From assembly GCA_034419075.1 (NCBI GenBank), contig DAOULR010000019.1:1-33165 (forward strand): a stretch of 33,165 nucleotides of DNA, given 5' to 3'. Below are positions 1 to 6,328 of this stretch, one piece after another; the stretch's first letter is position 1; each line of letters begins with the position of its first letter. The position numbers and the translations under genes are program-made. The notes under the pieces are model-generated. The model was not told where the DNA came from and searched no databases. It was given only the letters and a program-made list of their open reading frames with translations. This DNA comes from E44-bin88 sp034419075 (GTDB taxonomy: Bacteria; Chloroflexota; Dehalococcoidia; Dehalococcoidales; BS750m-G39).

Positions 1-15
1 CTCGTTAAAACCCTC

Positions 16-372
16 TTACCCTTCCACCTTCTTCTTAGCCACCGTCACCAGATTGGCAAAGGCTTCGGGTTCCCTCACCGCCATATCGGCCAGCACCTTG
101 CGGTTGACTTCGACCCCCGCCTGCTTCAAGCCATAGATAAACTGCCCGTAGCTAAGCCCCTGCGCCCGGCTGGCGGCACTGACCCGCACTATCCAGAGGC
201 GCCTCATGTCGCCCTTGCGCTCGCGGCGGTGGGCGTAGGCATAGCTCAGGGCGTGGAGCATAGACTCCTTAGCCCGCTTGTAAAGGGAATGACGGGTGGC
301 TCTATGCCCCTTGGTCATAGCTAATACTTTCTTATGTCGCTTGTGGCTGGTTACCCCTCGCTTGATTCGCAA
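16..372 (-). CDS. rplT: 50S ribosomal protein L20
   Basis: Large-subunit assembly protein that binds 23S rRNA. The 118-residue length is normal for bacterial L20. The N-terminus (MRIKRGVTSHKRHKKVLAMTKG) is the typical very basic rRNA-binding arm, and the C-terminal part ends in an alanine- and lysine-rich tail. The start codon is TTG at 372-370, preceded by a strong Shine-Dalgarno run of five G about 6 nt upstream. It is the last gene of infC-rpmI-rplT, the usual order, and lies 13 nt after rpmI. In several bacteria L20 represses this operon by binding its mRNA; no such structure was identified here. Identification is secure. Confidence 0.97.
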   Translation of the reverse strand: MRIKRGVTSHKRHKKVLAMTKGHRATRHSLYKRAKESMLHALSYAYAHRRERKGDMRRLWIVRVSAASRAQGLSYGQFIYGLKQAGVEVNRKVLADMAVREPEAFANLVTVAKKKVEG

Positions 373-385
373 AATATCCCCCTAT

Positions 386-589
386 CTACTTCACACCGTA
401 GGGCAAAAGCCGCCTTATCCGCTGCCGGTCAACGGCATGCAGCGGTATGGTGTCGTCGAAGAGACGCCGCACCCGTTTCGGCTTGCGGCGGCGGAAATGG
501 CTCTTACCGCCCTTAACTCGCATAATTTTGCCGCTGCCCGTTATGTGGAAGCGGCTCTTGGCTCCCTTATGGGTTTTAATTTTAGGCAC
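386..589 (-). CDS. rpmI: 50S ribosomal protein L35
   Basis: Small ribosomal protein of 67 residues, the usual size. The MPKIKTHKGAKSRFHITGSGK start is the family signature, followed by a basic KGGKSHFRRRKPKRVRRL segment. The start codon is GTG at 589-587. Only 3 nt separate it from the infC stop codon and 13 nt from rplT, so the three genes should be translated from one message. Nothing unusual beyond the GTG start. Confidence 0.97.
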   Translation of the reverse strand: MPKIKTHKGAKSRFHITGSGKIMRVKGGKSHFRRRKPKRVRRLFDDTIPLHAVDRQRIRRLLPYGVK

Positions 590-592
590 TTT

Positions 593-1177
593 TTAAGACC
601 CCTTTACTGCCTCTTTAGTGGCTACCTCGCTTTTATCAGCACTCTTCTCGGGCGTTTTCGCCTTCTGGGCGGCTAACGGCGAGAGGATTACGGTCATGCT
701 CCTACCCTCGATAACCGGTTGACGGGCGATAGCCGCCACTCCCTGCAACGCTTCCGTCATCCGCTGCAACAGGCCCCAGGCGATTTCGGGGTGGGTAATC
801 TCCCGTCCCCTGAAGCGCACCGTCACCTTGACCTTATCGCCCTCCCCCAGCAGCTTCCTCACTGACCTAGTCTTGGACTCAAAGTCGTGGTGGTCAATCT
901 TGGGTCGTATCCGGACCTCACGCAGCAGGGAAACCTTCTGGTTCTTCCGCTGCTCGCGCTCCTTCTTGGACTGCTCGTACTTGTACTTGCCGTAGTCTAG
1001 CAGGCGGCAAACCGGCGGTGTTGCGGTCGGGGCTACCTCAACCAGGTCAAGGTCGTGCCTCCTCGCCGTCTCCAGCGCCTGGTTTGTGGGCATAATCCCC
1101 AGCTGCTCGCCCTTCTCCCCCACCAGGCGTACTTCCCTAGCTCTAATGCCCTGGTTAACCCGTAGCGGTTTAACTAT
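593..1177 (-). CDS. infC: Translation initiation factor IF-3, probable non-AUG start
   Basis: IF-3 binds the 30S subunit and checks start-codon and initiator-tRNA pairing. The N-domain (GIRAREVRLVGEKGEQLGIM), the basic linker (KYEQSKKEREQRKNQK) and the C-domain (EVRIRPKIDHHDFESKTRSVRKLL, then KVKVTVRFRGREITHPE) are all present, plus a Lys/Glu/Ala-rich tail. A conventional GTG start at 1123 would delete the conserved N-terminal RAREVRL segment. The frame stays open upstream to a stop, and within it there is no ATG, GTG or TTG that would restore that segment and has a usable Shine-Dalgarno. A GGAGG at 1192-1188 precedes an in-frame ATA at 1177; an ATT at 1147 is a second candidate. infC in Escherichia coli and Bacillus also uses a non-AUG start, for autoregulation. 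From ATA the product is 194 residues, a normal length. Family certain; exact start inferred. Confidence 0.93.
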   Translation of the reverse strand: MVKPLRVNQGIRAREVRLVGEKGEQLGIMPTNQALETARRHDLDLVEVAPTATPPVCRLLDYGKYKYEQSKKEREQRKNQKVSLLREVRIRPKIDHHDFESKTRSVRKLLGEGDKVKVTVRFRGREITHPEIAWGLLQRMTEALQGVAAIARQPVIEGRSMTVILSPLAAQKAKTPEKSADKSEVATKEAVKGS

Positions 1178-1219
1178 GTCCTGTTTACCTCCCGCAACCC
1201 TTAAGCTTTACGGGCACAA

Positions 1220-1248
1220 ACTATACCATAACAGTCTGCGCTAGTCAA
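1220..1248 (-). promoter_or_regulatory. Promoter of the infC-rpmI-rplT operon
   Basis: On the minus strand a TTGACT box (1248-1243) and a TATAGT box (1225-1220) are separated by exactly 17 nt. The -35 box begins 3 nt after the thrS stop codon, so infC has its own promoter even though it follows thrS closely. The start of transcription would lie near 1213, leaving a leader of about 35 nt before the proposed ATA start. Inferred from consensus match only. Confidence 0.7.
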
Positions 1249-1251
1249 GTT

Positions 1252-3006
1252 TTACAGCTCTAATTCCAGGCTACGGCGGGCTATAATCGCCTTTATTTTC
1301 TTCTTAAAGTCAGCGAAGGGCTGGGCGTTGGCCTGTTCGCCGCTGCGCAGGCGGATGGAGACAGTGCCGTCGGCAACTTCCCTGTCCCCGACAACGAGCA
1401 TATAAGGCACTTTTTCCAATTGTGCCTGCCGTATCTTCATGTTTACTGTTTCCGAGCGGGCGTCCACCACCCCCCTCACCCCCTCTTTCTTAAGCTCGGA
1501 TTCCAGCTTGCGGGCGTATTCCAGGTGCCTGTCGGCGACGGGTATCACCGCCGCCTGCACGGGCGCCAGCCAGACGGGGAAGGCACCGCCGTAGTGCTCG
1601 ATTAAGGAAGCCAGGAAACGCTCCATGCTCCCCAGCACGGTGCGGTGCACCATAGCCACCATGTGCTCCTGCCCATCCTCACCGATGTAGTTGACCTCGA
1701 AGCGCGCCGGCAGGTTGAAGTCGACCTGTATCGTCGGCCCCTGCCACCCCCGCCCCACCGCGTCCTCGAACTTTATATCTATCTTGGGCCCGTAGAAGAC
1801 GCCCTCACCGGGGTCGATTTCGTAGGCCAGCTTCTGTCGTTTCAGAGCCTTGGCCAGGGTATCGGTGGCTTCTTCCCAGACCTTGAGGTCGCCAGCGTAT
1901 TTTTCAGGTCGGGTGGAGAGGTAGATGCTGTAGTTGCTGAAGCCGAAGGTATCTACCATAAATAATGCCAGGTCGAGCACACCCACCACCTCGTCCTCTA
2001 ATTGGTCGAAGCGGCAGAAGATGTGGGCATCGTCCTGAGTAAAGCCGCGCACTCTGGATAAACCGTGCAAAACGCCCGAGCGCTCGTAGCGGTAGACCGT
2101 GCCCAGCTCGGCGTAGCGCAGGGGCAGCTCGCGGTAGCTGCGCTGGCTGGTCTTATAAATAAGTATGTGCCCGATGCAGTTCATCGGCTTGATGACGTAT
2201 TCCTGCCCCTCGACGTTGATGGGGTCGTACATGTTCTCGCGGTAGAAGTCCCAGTGCCCACTCGTCTTCCAGAGGTCGAGCTTGCCGATATGCGGCGTGT
2301 AGAGCAACTCGTAGCCCCGCTTGAGGTGCTCCTCCTTCCAGAAGTCCTCGATGACGCGCCGTATCGTTGCTCCTTTGGGGTGCCAGTGCACCAGACCAGG
2401 ACCGGCTTCTTCGTGGATGCTGAAGAGGTCTAATTCTTTACCCAGCTTGCGGTGGTCGCGCTTGGCCGCCTCCTCCAGCTTTTTGAGATAGTCATCAAGG
2501 GCTTTTTCAGTGTCAAAGGCGACGCCATAGACCCGCTGCAGCATGGGGTTATGCTCGTCCCCCCGCCAGTAGGCGCCGGCGATGCTCACCAGCCTGAAGG
2601 CTTTAATCTTGCCCGTGGAAGCCACGTGTGGTCCCCGGCACAAATCGACGAAAGAACCCTGGCGATAGACGCCCACCTTTTCGTCCTCTATCTCTTCGAT
2701 TAACTCCAGCTTATAGGGCTGCTTGGCGAATAGAGAGCGAGCGTCCTTTTTAGTCAGCTCCTCGCGCTTGAAAGGCAGGTTAGCTTTGACCAGCTCCTTC
2801 ATCTTGGCCTCGATGACGGGCAGGTCTTCGGGGGTCAGGGGGCGGGGCAGGTCGAAGTCGTAGTAAAAGCCGTCCTGGGTGGCCGGCCCGATGCCGAATT
2901 TGGCGTCGGGGAACATGGCCAGCACTGCCTCCGCCAGCACGTGCGAGGCGGAGTGGCGCATTGTCTCCAGACTATCGTCTTTTTGCGATTTCTTGGCGGG
3001 AACCAT
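1252..3006 (-). CDS. thrS: Threonyl-tRNA synthetase lacking the TGS domain
   Basis: Charges tRNA-Thr with threonine. The protein has 584 residues, about 60 fewer than the usual ThrRS, because the N-terminal TGS domain is absent: the sequence reaches the editing-domain HxxxH (HSASH, residues 18-22) almost at once. The rest is complete: editing motif SFVDLCRGPHV, the class II core with the zinc Cys in KPMNCIGH, motif 2 (YRYERSGVLHGLSRVRGFTQDDAH), motif 3 (GSMERFLA), and the C-terminal anticodon-binding domain (VWLAPVQAAVIPV onward). The ATG at 3006 is supported by a promoter whose -10 ends 9 nt upstream, which excludes a longer N-terminus on that transcript. There is no Shine-Dalgarno. Some bacterial and archaeal ThrRS are known to lack TGS. 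Confidence 0.96.
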   Translation of the reverse strand: MVPAKKSQKDDSLETMRHSASHVLAEAVLAMFPDAKFGIGPATQDGFYYDFDLPRPLTPEDLPVIEAKMKELVKANLPFKREELTKKDARSLFAKQPYKLELIEEIEDEKVGVYRQGSFVDLCRGPHVASTGKIKAFRLVSIAGAYWRGDEHNPMLQRVYGVAFDTEKALDDYLKKLEEAAKRDHRKLGKELDLFSIHEEAGPGLVHWHPKGATIRRVIEDFWKEEHLKRGYELLYTPHIGKLDLWKTSGHWDFYRENMYDPINVEGQEYVIKPMNCIGHILIYKTSQRSYRELPLRYAELGTVYRYERSGVLHGLSRVRGFTQDDAHIFCRFDQLEDEVVGVLDLALFMVDTFGFSNYSIYLSTRPEKYAGDLKVWEEATDTLAKALKRQKLAYEIDPGEGVFYGPKIDIKFEDAVGRGWQGPTIQVDFNLPARFEVNYIGEDGQEHMVAMVHRTVLGSMERFLASLIEHYGGAFPVWLAPVQAAVIPVADRHLEYARKLESELKKEGVRGVVDARSETVNMKIRQAQLEKVPYMLVVGDREVADGTVSIRLRSGEQANAQPFADFKKKIKAIIARRSLELEL

Positions 3007-3015
3007 AGCTGCTTG

Positions 3016-3044
3016 ATTATATCAGCTAGGGTCGCTATGTGCAA
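3016..3044 (-). promoter_or_regulatory. thrS promoter, near-leaderless
   Basis: Minus-strand boxes TTGCAC (3044-3039) and a perfect TATAAT (3021-3016) with a 17-nt spacer. Only 9 nt (caagcagct) separate the -10 box from the thrS ATG, so transcription should start about 2 nt before or at the start codon. No ribosome binding site is present, as expected for a leaderless message. Confidence 0.75.
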
Positions 3045-3074
3045 TTTGGCCGGATGGAGAGCGAAGCTCAAATA

Positions 3075-3716
3075 TTAAGGGGCGACCTTCCAGGCCTTTT
3101 TCTGGTAGTTGCGCGGGGGGCGGAACTCCTTGAGCCTATCCAGCTGCCCCAGCCTCTCCAGCCGCTTATAGATAAGCTCCCAAGCGCAGTCCCGCTCCGG
3201 GTCGAGCTCGCACATACCCTCCCGCGCCCCGCCGCAGGCGCCGTTGAGCAGCCCCTTAGAGCAGCGGGTAATCGGGCAGATGGCACCAGTCAGGGCTAAA
3301 ACGCAGTCACCGCAGGAAGAGCAGCTGTCGATAATAGCGCCCCCCTCCCGGTCGTCGATGCCGACAAAGTGGGAGTTCTGAGCAGGTATTACGGGCAGGT
3401 CGGGGAAAACCTCGGCCACCGTCTGCGGTCCTGCTCCACAGGCTAAAGATAGCACGGCGTCTATACCTTCGACGTAGGGCTTTATTGTCGATTTGGTCAG
3501 TACTGAATCGCACTGCTTGACCACCGAGGTCAGCTTGAATTCGAACTTTTTGTTCTGGAGCTTGCCGGCAAGCTCGAGCAGCTGCTTCAGGGTCTTGACT
3601 TCCCTCATCCCTCTAGGTGGCTGGGTGCAGCCATCGCAGCCCGCGATTAAAATCTTCTTATAAGGAGATATTGATTCCAGTATTTCGTCCAGAGGCTTCA
3701 GTACGGTTACAATCAT
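3075..3716 (-). CDS. metV: MetV-like protein (methylenetetrahydrofolate reductase C-terminal domain)
   Basis: A 213-residue Cys-rich protein matching the methylene-THF reductase C-terminal family. In acetogens MetV partners MetF and links it to electron carriers. Visible features: CDGC at 27-30, an isolated Cys at 69 and 93, then CSSCGDC (132-138), CPITRC (147-152), the hallmark LLNGACGG (156-163), and a C-terminal CELDPERDCAWELIYKRLERLG segment. The Cys content suits one or more Fe-S or zinc sites. It shares the overlap TAATG with the upstream ferredoxin/MvhD gene, so the two are translationally coupled. No metF follows: the next gene is thrS, which has its own promoter. The electron acceptor and physiological partner are unknown. 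Confidence 0.85.
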   Translation of the reverse strand: MIVTVLKPLDEILESISPYKKILIAGCDGCTQPPRGMREVKTLKQLLELAGKLQNKKFEFKLTSVVKQCDSVLTKSTIKPYVEGIDAVLSLACGAGPQTVAEVFPDLPVIPAQNSHFVGIDDREGGAIIDSCSSCGDCVLALTGAICPITRCSKGLLNGACGGAREGMCELDPERDCAWELIYKRLERLGQLDRLKEFRPPRNYQKKAWKVAP

Positions 3717-4879
3717 TAGCTCTTCCCCTTCTTACCGATAGCTTCTATTTGCTGGCGGAACTGTCTTATGGCCTCCTCCGCCTTGCCTTCATAGCGCGGT
3801 GAAACCGAGCTAAAACCCAACCTCTCCCCCAAACCAATCTGCTCCAGCTGGCCCTTGATTTTAGCCACCACGTGCTCGGCCTTGGCGCTCACCCCTTCCT
3901 GCTTACAGTCGTCCTCGGCGCAGGCAATCACCATAACCCCGTCGGCGCCGTTCTGCAACGCCTCCAGGATATGAATAACATCGACCCGCCCCGAGCAGGG
4001 AAGCTCTATGGTGCGCACGCTGGGGCTGACATCTCCGTCCAAGGGCGGATAGACCGCCCACTGGCAGCGGAAGACGAGAATCTTGGGCGGCTTCATCTCG
4101 GCGATTAGCTTGGGCAGCAGAGTCGAGATTCTATCTCTCTCCCAGTTCTCCAGGTCGAGGGCAAAGGCGGGACAGAGGGAAACACAAAGCCCGCAGCCGC
4201 GGCAGGCGTCCAGGTTGAAGCTTATCCCCCCCTCGCTCTCCAGCTTGGGGGCATCGTAGGGGCAATAGAAGACGCAGTTGCCGCAGGCGATACAGAGGTC
4301 TTTGTCCACCTTCACCTTGAGGCTGTTGCGCTTCATGGTTATGGCCTCTTTGCCGTAGCCTAATTGCGACAGCATGTAGTTCAGGGCCATGACGCGCCGC
4401 ATGGTGAGCGGGCTGCCCCGGTGAAAGCGGCAGTAGTCCTCGTCGCAGGCGAGTATGTTGATCTTATTAATTCCCTCGGCCAGCATCGCCAGAAGTAATT
4501 CCTCGGAAATACGGCCGACACAGGGCACGGAAAGCGGCACAAAATCATTGACCCCGAAGAGCTTGCCCACCTGACTGAAGTCGGGGGCGCTGCCCTTGCA
4601 CATAACCACCAGTGTGTCGCTCTTGTAGTTCGGCTTCACCTTCCTCAGGTAGTTGAGTAGAGAGTCACGGTCGTAGTATATGGTATCGATAGCCCGCGCC
4701 GGGCAGGCTGAGGCACAGATACCGCATACTTGGCACTTCTCTATATCAAGGATGATTTTGTCTTTCTCGTGGTCTCTGGTTATGGCGTCATAGGGGCAAA
4801 GAGAGCCGCAGATAGAACAGCGGCTGCAATAGTCCTCGTTGATATTAACGGCTGGCTTGGCTTCGGCGGCCTGGGTCAA
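3716..4879 (-). CDS. Tandem ferredoxin / MvhD-like electron-transfer protein
   Basis: A 387-residue soluble iron-sulphur protein built of two similar halves. Each half has a 2x[4Fe-4S] ferredoxin domain (Cys 18/21/24/28 and 49/52/55/59; Cys 196/199/202/206 and 226/229/232/236) followed by an MvhD-like (hydrogenase/heterodisulfide-reductase delta) domain at about 89-190 and 265-350. MvhD landmarks are PCVGR and ACDEDYC in the first and FRCQW, PCSGRVD and ACAEDDC in the second. Both MvhD domains lack the second Cys of the usual CxxC that starts the family, so cluster ligation may differ. It starts at TTG (4879) behind a five-G Shine-Dalgarno and is coupled to metV. It probably shuttles electrons to or from MetV in one-carbon metabolism; that role is inferred from the pairing. 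Confidence 0.85.
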   Translation of the reverse strand: MTQAAEAKPAVNINEDYCSRCSICGSLCPYDAITRDHEKDKIILDIEKCQVCGICASACPARAIDTIYYDRDSLLNYLRKVKPNYKSDTLVVMCKGSAPDFSQVGKLFGVNDFVPLSVPCVGRISEELLLAMLAEGINKINILACDEDYCRFHRGSPLTMRRVMALNYMLSQLGYGKEAITMKRNSLKVKVDKDLCIACGNCVFYCPYDAPKLESEGGISFNLDACRGCGLCVSLCPAFALDLENWERDRISTLLPKLIAEMKPPKILVFRCQWAVYPPLDGDVSPSVRTIELPCSGRVDVIHILEALQNGADGVMVIACAEDDCKQEGVSAKAEHVVAKIKGQLEQIGLGERLGFSSVSPRYEGKAEEAIRQFRQQIEAIGKKGKS

Positions 4880-4966
4880 TATAGTCCCCCTTTCTTACAG
4901 TCCAACGGGCTGTCCCCCTGAAGGACAAGCGGCACCGACGGGAATGAAAATCGTTGGCACCAATCA

Positions 4967-4995
4967 ATTTTAGCGTCAGACGCCCAGCCTGTCAA
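4967..4995 (-). promoter_or_regulatory. Promoter of the ferredoxin/MvhD-metV operon
   Basis: Minus-strand TTGACA (4995-4990) and TAAAAT (4972-4967) with a 17-nt spacer. Predicted transcription start near 4960 gives a leader of about 80 nt. The leader contains two GGGGGAC repeats, the nearer one acting as Shine-Dalgarno for the TTG start. No riboswitch class was recognised in it. Confidence 0.75.
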
Positions 4996-5008
4996 TTTTT
5001 TAATGTTT

Positions 5009-5219
5009 TCCCCCACCCCACACCCCCACTCTGTTAGCGTACCTCCCTCTGACCCATCTCACCCACCCTTAGAGAGGATTCCCCCTCTAGAATTCCTCCC
5101 GGGGTAACGCCCCCCATTTTAGGGAGTTTCAAAAGGGGGGCGAAACCCCCCTTTTGAAAGACTTCTGTTGGGTGGGCAGGGTGGGCAAATAAGACCTTCG
5201 CCAAACAAGGCGGGTGGGG
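5009..5219. repeat. MITE-like element, copy A
   Basis: The left arm (about 5009-5069) contains GTTAGCGTAC and CTCACCCACCC. The right arm (5170-5219) contains GGGTGGGCAGGGTGGG and TTCGCCAAACAAGGCGGG; read on opposite strands they match each other and the arms of copies B-E. The centre is a perfect 14-bp stem with a 5-nt loop at 5127-5159, flanked by a GAATTCTAGAGG segment shared with copy D. It lies between two divergent promoters. Together with the palindromic repeat at 5240-5305 it fills most of the gene-free stretch 4880-5378. Confidence 0.75.
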
Positions 5220-5239
5220 ATACTCTTTACCCCCCATTT

Positions 5240-5305
5240 TGTCATTCTGAAGGAACGAAGCGACTGAAGAATCTCAAGAGACCCCTCGCTACGCTCAGGG
5301 TGACA
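5240..5305. repeat. Palindromic TGTCATTCTGA repeat, copy 1
   Basis: A 66-bp unit beginning TGTCATTCTGAAGG and ending CAGGGTGACA, imperfectly self-complementary end to end (for example CGAAGCGA against TCGCTACG). The same unit recurs at 18403-18467 and 25419-25483 and as a half at 18051-18090. It contains no open reading frame of its own. Confidence 0.85.
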
Positions 5306-5320
5306 GTGAAAAGCCCCCCC

Positions 5321-5349
5321 TTGACAAACCAAAACCCATATGATACACT
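5321..5349 (+). promoter_or_regulatory. lexA promoter
   Basis: TTGACA (5321-5326) and TACACT (5344-5349) are separated by 17 nt. The expected transcription start is near 5356, giving a short leader that includes the AAGGAG Shine-Dalgarno at 5370-5375. Confidence 0.8.
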
Positions 5350-5371
5350 TGTTTTAATACAAATGTTTTAA
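5349..5371 (+). promoter_or_regulatory. Candidate LexA operator over its own transcription start
   Basis: A 14-bp near-palindrome, TTGTTTTAATACAA (5349-5362, 12 of 14 positions symmetric), directly abuts the -10 box. The octamer TGTTTTAA occurs twice (5350-5357 and 5364-5371). A symmetric site over the start of lexA is where autorepression is expected. It does not resemble the E. coli CTG-N10-CAG or the Bacillus GAAC-N4-GTTC box, so this would be a lineage-specific motif. Confidence 0.5.
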
Positions 5372-5378
5372 GGAGAAA

Positions 5379-6005
5379 ATGATGAGCTCGCCCACCCGTG
5401 AGCGTATCTTAAACTTTATCCGCCAGTTTCTCGACAAGAAGGGCTACGCCCCAACCGTCAGGGACATCGCCAAAGGCTGCAACATCAGCACGCCCTCCGT
5501 CGTTCAGCACCACCTCAACAAGCTCGAAGACGAAGGACACATCCACCGCGACCCTACGGTATTCCGTAGTATCCAGCTCACCGACCGCAAGCTGGAGGCC
5601 GTCTCCCTGGTGCCTTTGCTGGGCACCATCGCCGCGGGCAAGCCCATACCCGTGCCCACCGCCGAAACTTGGAATTCCGTCCCTGAAGAAACTCTTCAGC
5701 TCACCGACGAGGTTACTAGAGGCAAGAAGGGCATTTATGCCCTCAGGGTGAAGGGCTTTTCCATGATTGACGCCCTTGTCGGCGACGGCGACATCGTTTT
5801 AATCCAGCAGATGAGCAATGTGGAGGAAGGCGAGATGGCGGCGGTCTGGCTCAAGGTAGAGCAGGAAGTAACCCTGAAAAAGGTCTACCACGAAGGCGGC
5901 CGCATCCGTCTCCAACCGGCCAACAAAGAGATGCAGCCCATGTATTATCCGCCCGAAGACGTCGAGATTCAGGGCAAGGTAATCGGAGTATTACGCAAGC
6001 TATAG
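5379..6005 (+). CDS. lexA: LexA repressor, SOS response
   Basis: A 208-residue LexA that represses DNA-damage genes until RecA-stimulated self-cleavage. The N-terminal winged helix (residues 6-70: ERILNFIRQFLDKKGYAPTVRDI, then STPSVVQHHLNKLEDEG) precedes an S24 peptidase domain. The scissile Ala86-Gly87 is in GTIAAGKPI, the nucleophile is Ser128 in VKGFSMIDALVGDGD, and the general base is Lys167 in EVTLKKVY. Two ATG codons are adjacent (5379 and 5382). The second has better spacing (6 nt) from the GGAG Shine-Dalgarno, so the protein may begin MSSPT. It is probably cotranscribed with the small gene 18 nt downstream and autoregulated. Confidence 0.96.
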   Translation: MMSSPTRERILNFIRQFLDKKGYAPTVRDIAKGCNISTPSVVQHHLNKLEDEGHIHRDPTVFRSIQLTDRKLEAVSLVPLLGTIAAGKPIPVPTAETWNSVPEETLQLTDEVTRGKKGIYALRVKGFSMIDALVGDGDIVLIQQMSNVEEGEMAAVWLKVEQEVTLKKVYHEGGRIRLQPANKEMQPMYYPPEDVEIQGKVIGVLRKL

Positions 6006-6023
6006 TCAAGGGGGACTGGAGCA

Positions 6024-6278
6024 TTGGCTAAGATATTGGAGAAACCGGAAGAACTCAAGGTCACGGTGAACGTGCAGGGGGTACCCTTAAGCCTGGCCCG
6101 CAACGGCGACAGGCAGCGCATCACCCGGGTCTACGAAAAGTGGCGCACCGAAGAGGAGTGGTTCGGCCGGGAAATGTCCCGCCACTACTTCCGCGTCAAG
6201 ACCAACAAGGGTATGGTCTGCGACATCTACCGGGATATGCCCGACGGCAACTGGTACCTGCTACGTATCCACGACTAG
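6024..6278 (+). CDS. DUF6504-like small protein in the lexA operon
   Basis: An 84-residue cytoplasmic protein with TTG start and an upstream GGGGGACTGGAG ribosome-binding region. The C-terminal two thirds (RITRVYEKWRTEEEWFGRE, then HYFRVKTNKGMVCDIYRD, then GNWYLLRIHD) resemble DUF6504, a small beta-rich domain of unknown function often found beside lexA or translesion-polymerase genes in actinobacteria. Eighteen nt separate it from lexA, so it probably shares the SOS promoter. No catalytic residues can be named. Family assignment is from memory of the pattern and moderately sure; function unknown. Confidence 0.65.
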   Translation: MAKILEKPEELKVTVNVQGVPLSLARNGDRQRITRVYEKWRTEEEWFGREMSRHYFRVKTNKGMVCDIYRDMPDGNWYLLRIHD

Positions 6279-6289
6279 ACAACAGTTAA

Positions 6290-6319
6290 TTGACAGGCTA
6301 GCCGACGGCTGGTTAAACT
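6290..6319 (+). promoter_or_regulatory. tldD promoter, near-leaderless
   Basis: TTGACA (6290-6295), an 18-nt spacer and TAAACT (6314-6319). The tldD ATG is 9 nt further on and has no Shine-Dalgarno, so the transcript should begin within about 3 nt of the start codon. Confidence 0.65.
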
Positions 6320-6328
6320 GTCTATACC

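Noticed and set aside
296..676. Plus-strand open frames across rplT, rpmI and infC
   Set aside because: They are antisense shadows of three certain ribosomal/initiation genes and show no protein family pattern.
4880..4966. Possible riboswitch in the leader of the ferredoxin/MvhD-metV operon
   Set aside because: The 80-nt leader shows only a 5-bp hairpin and no recognisable SAM, cobalamin or THF riboswitch core.
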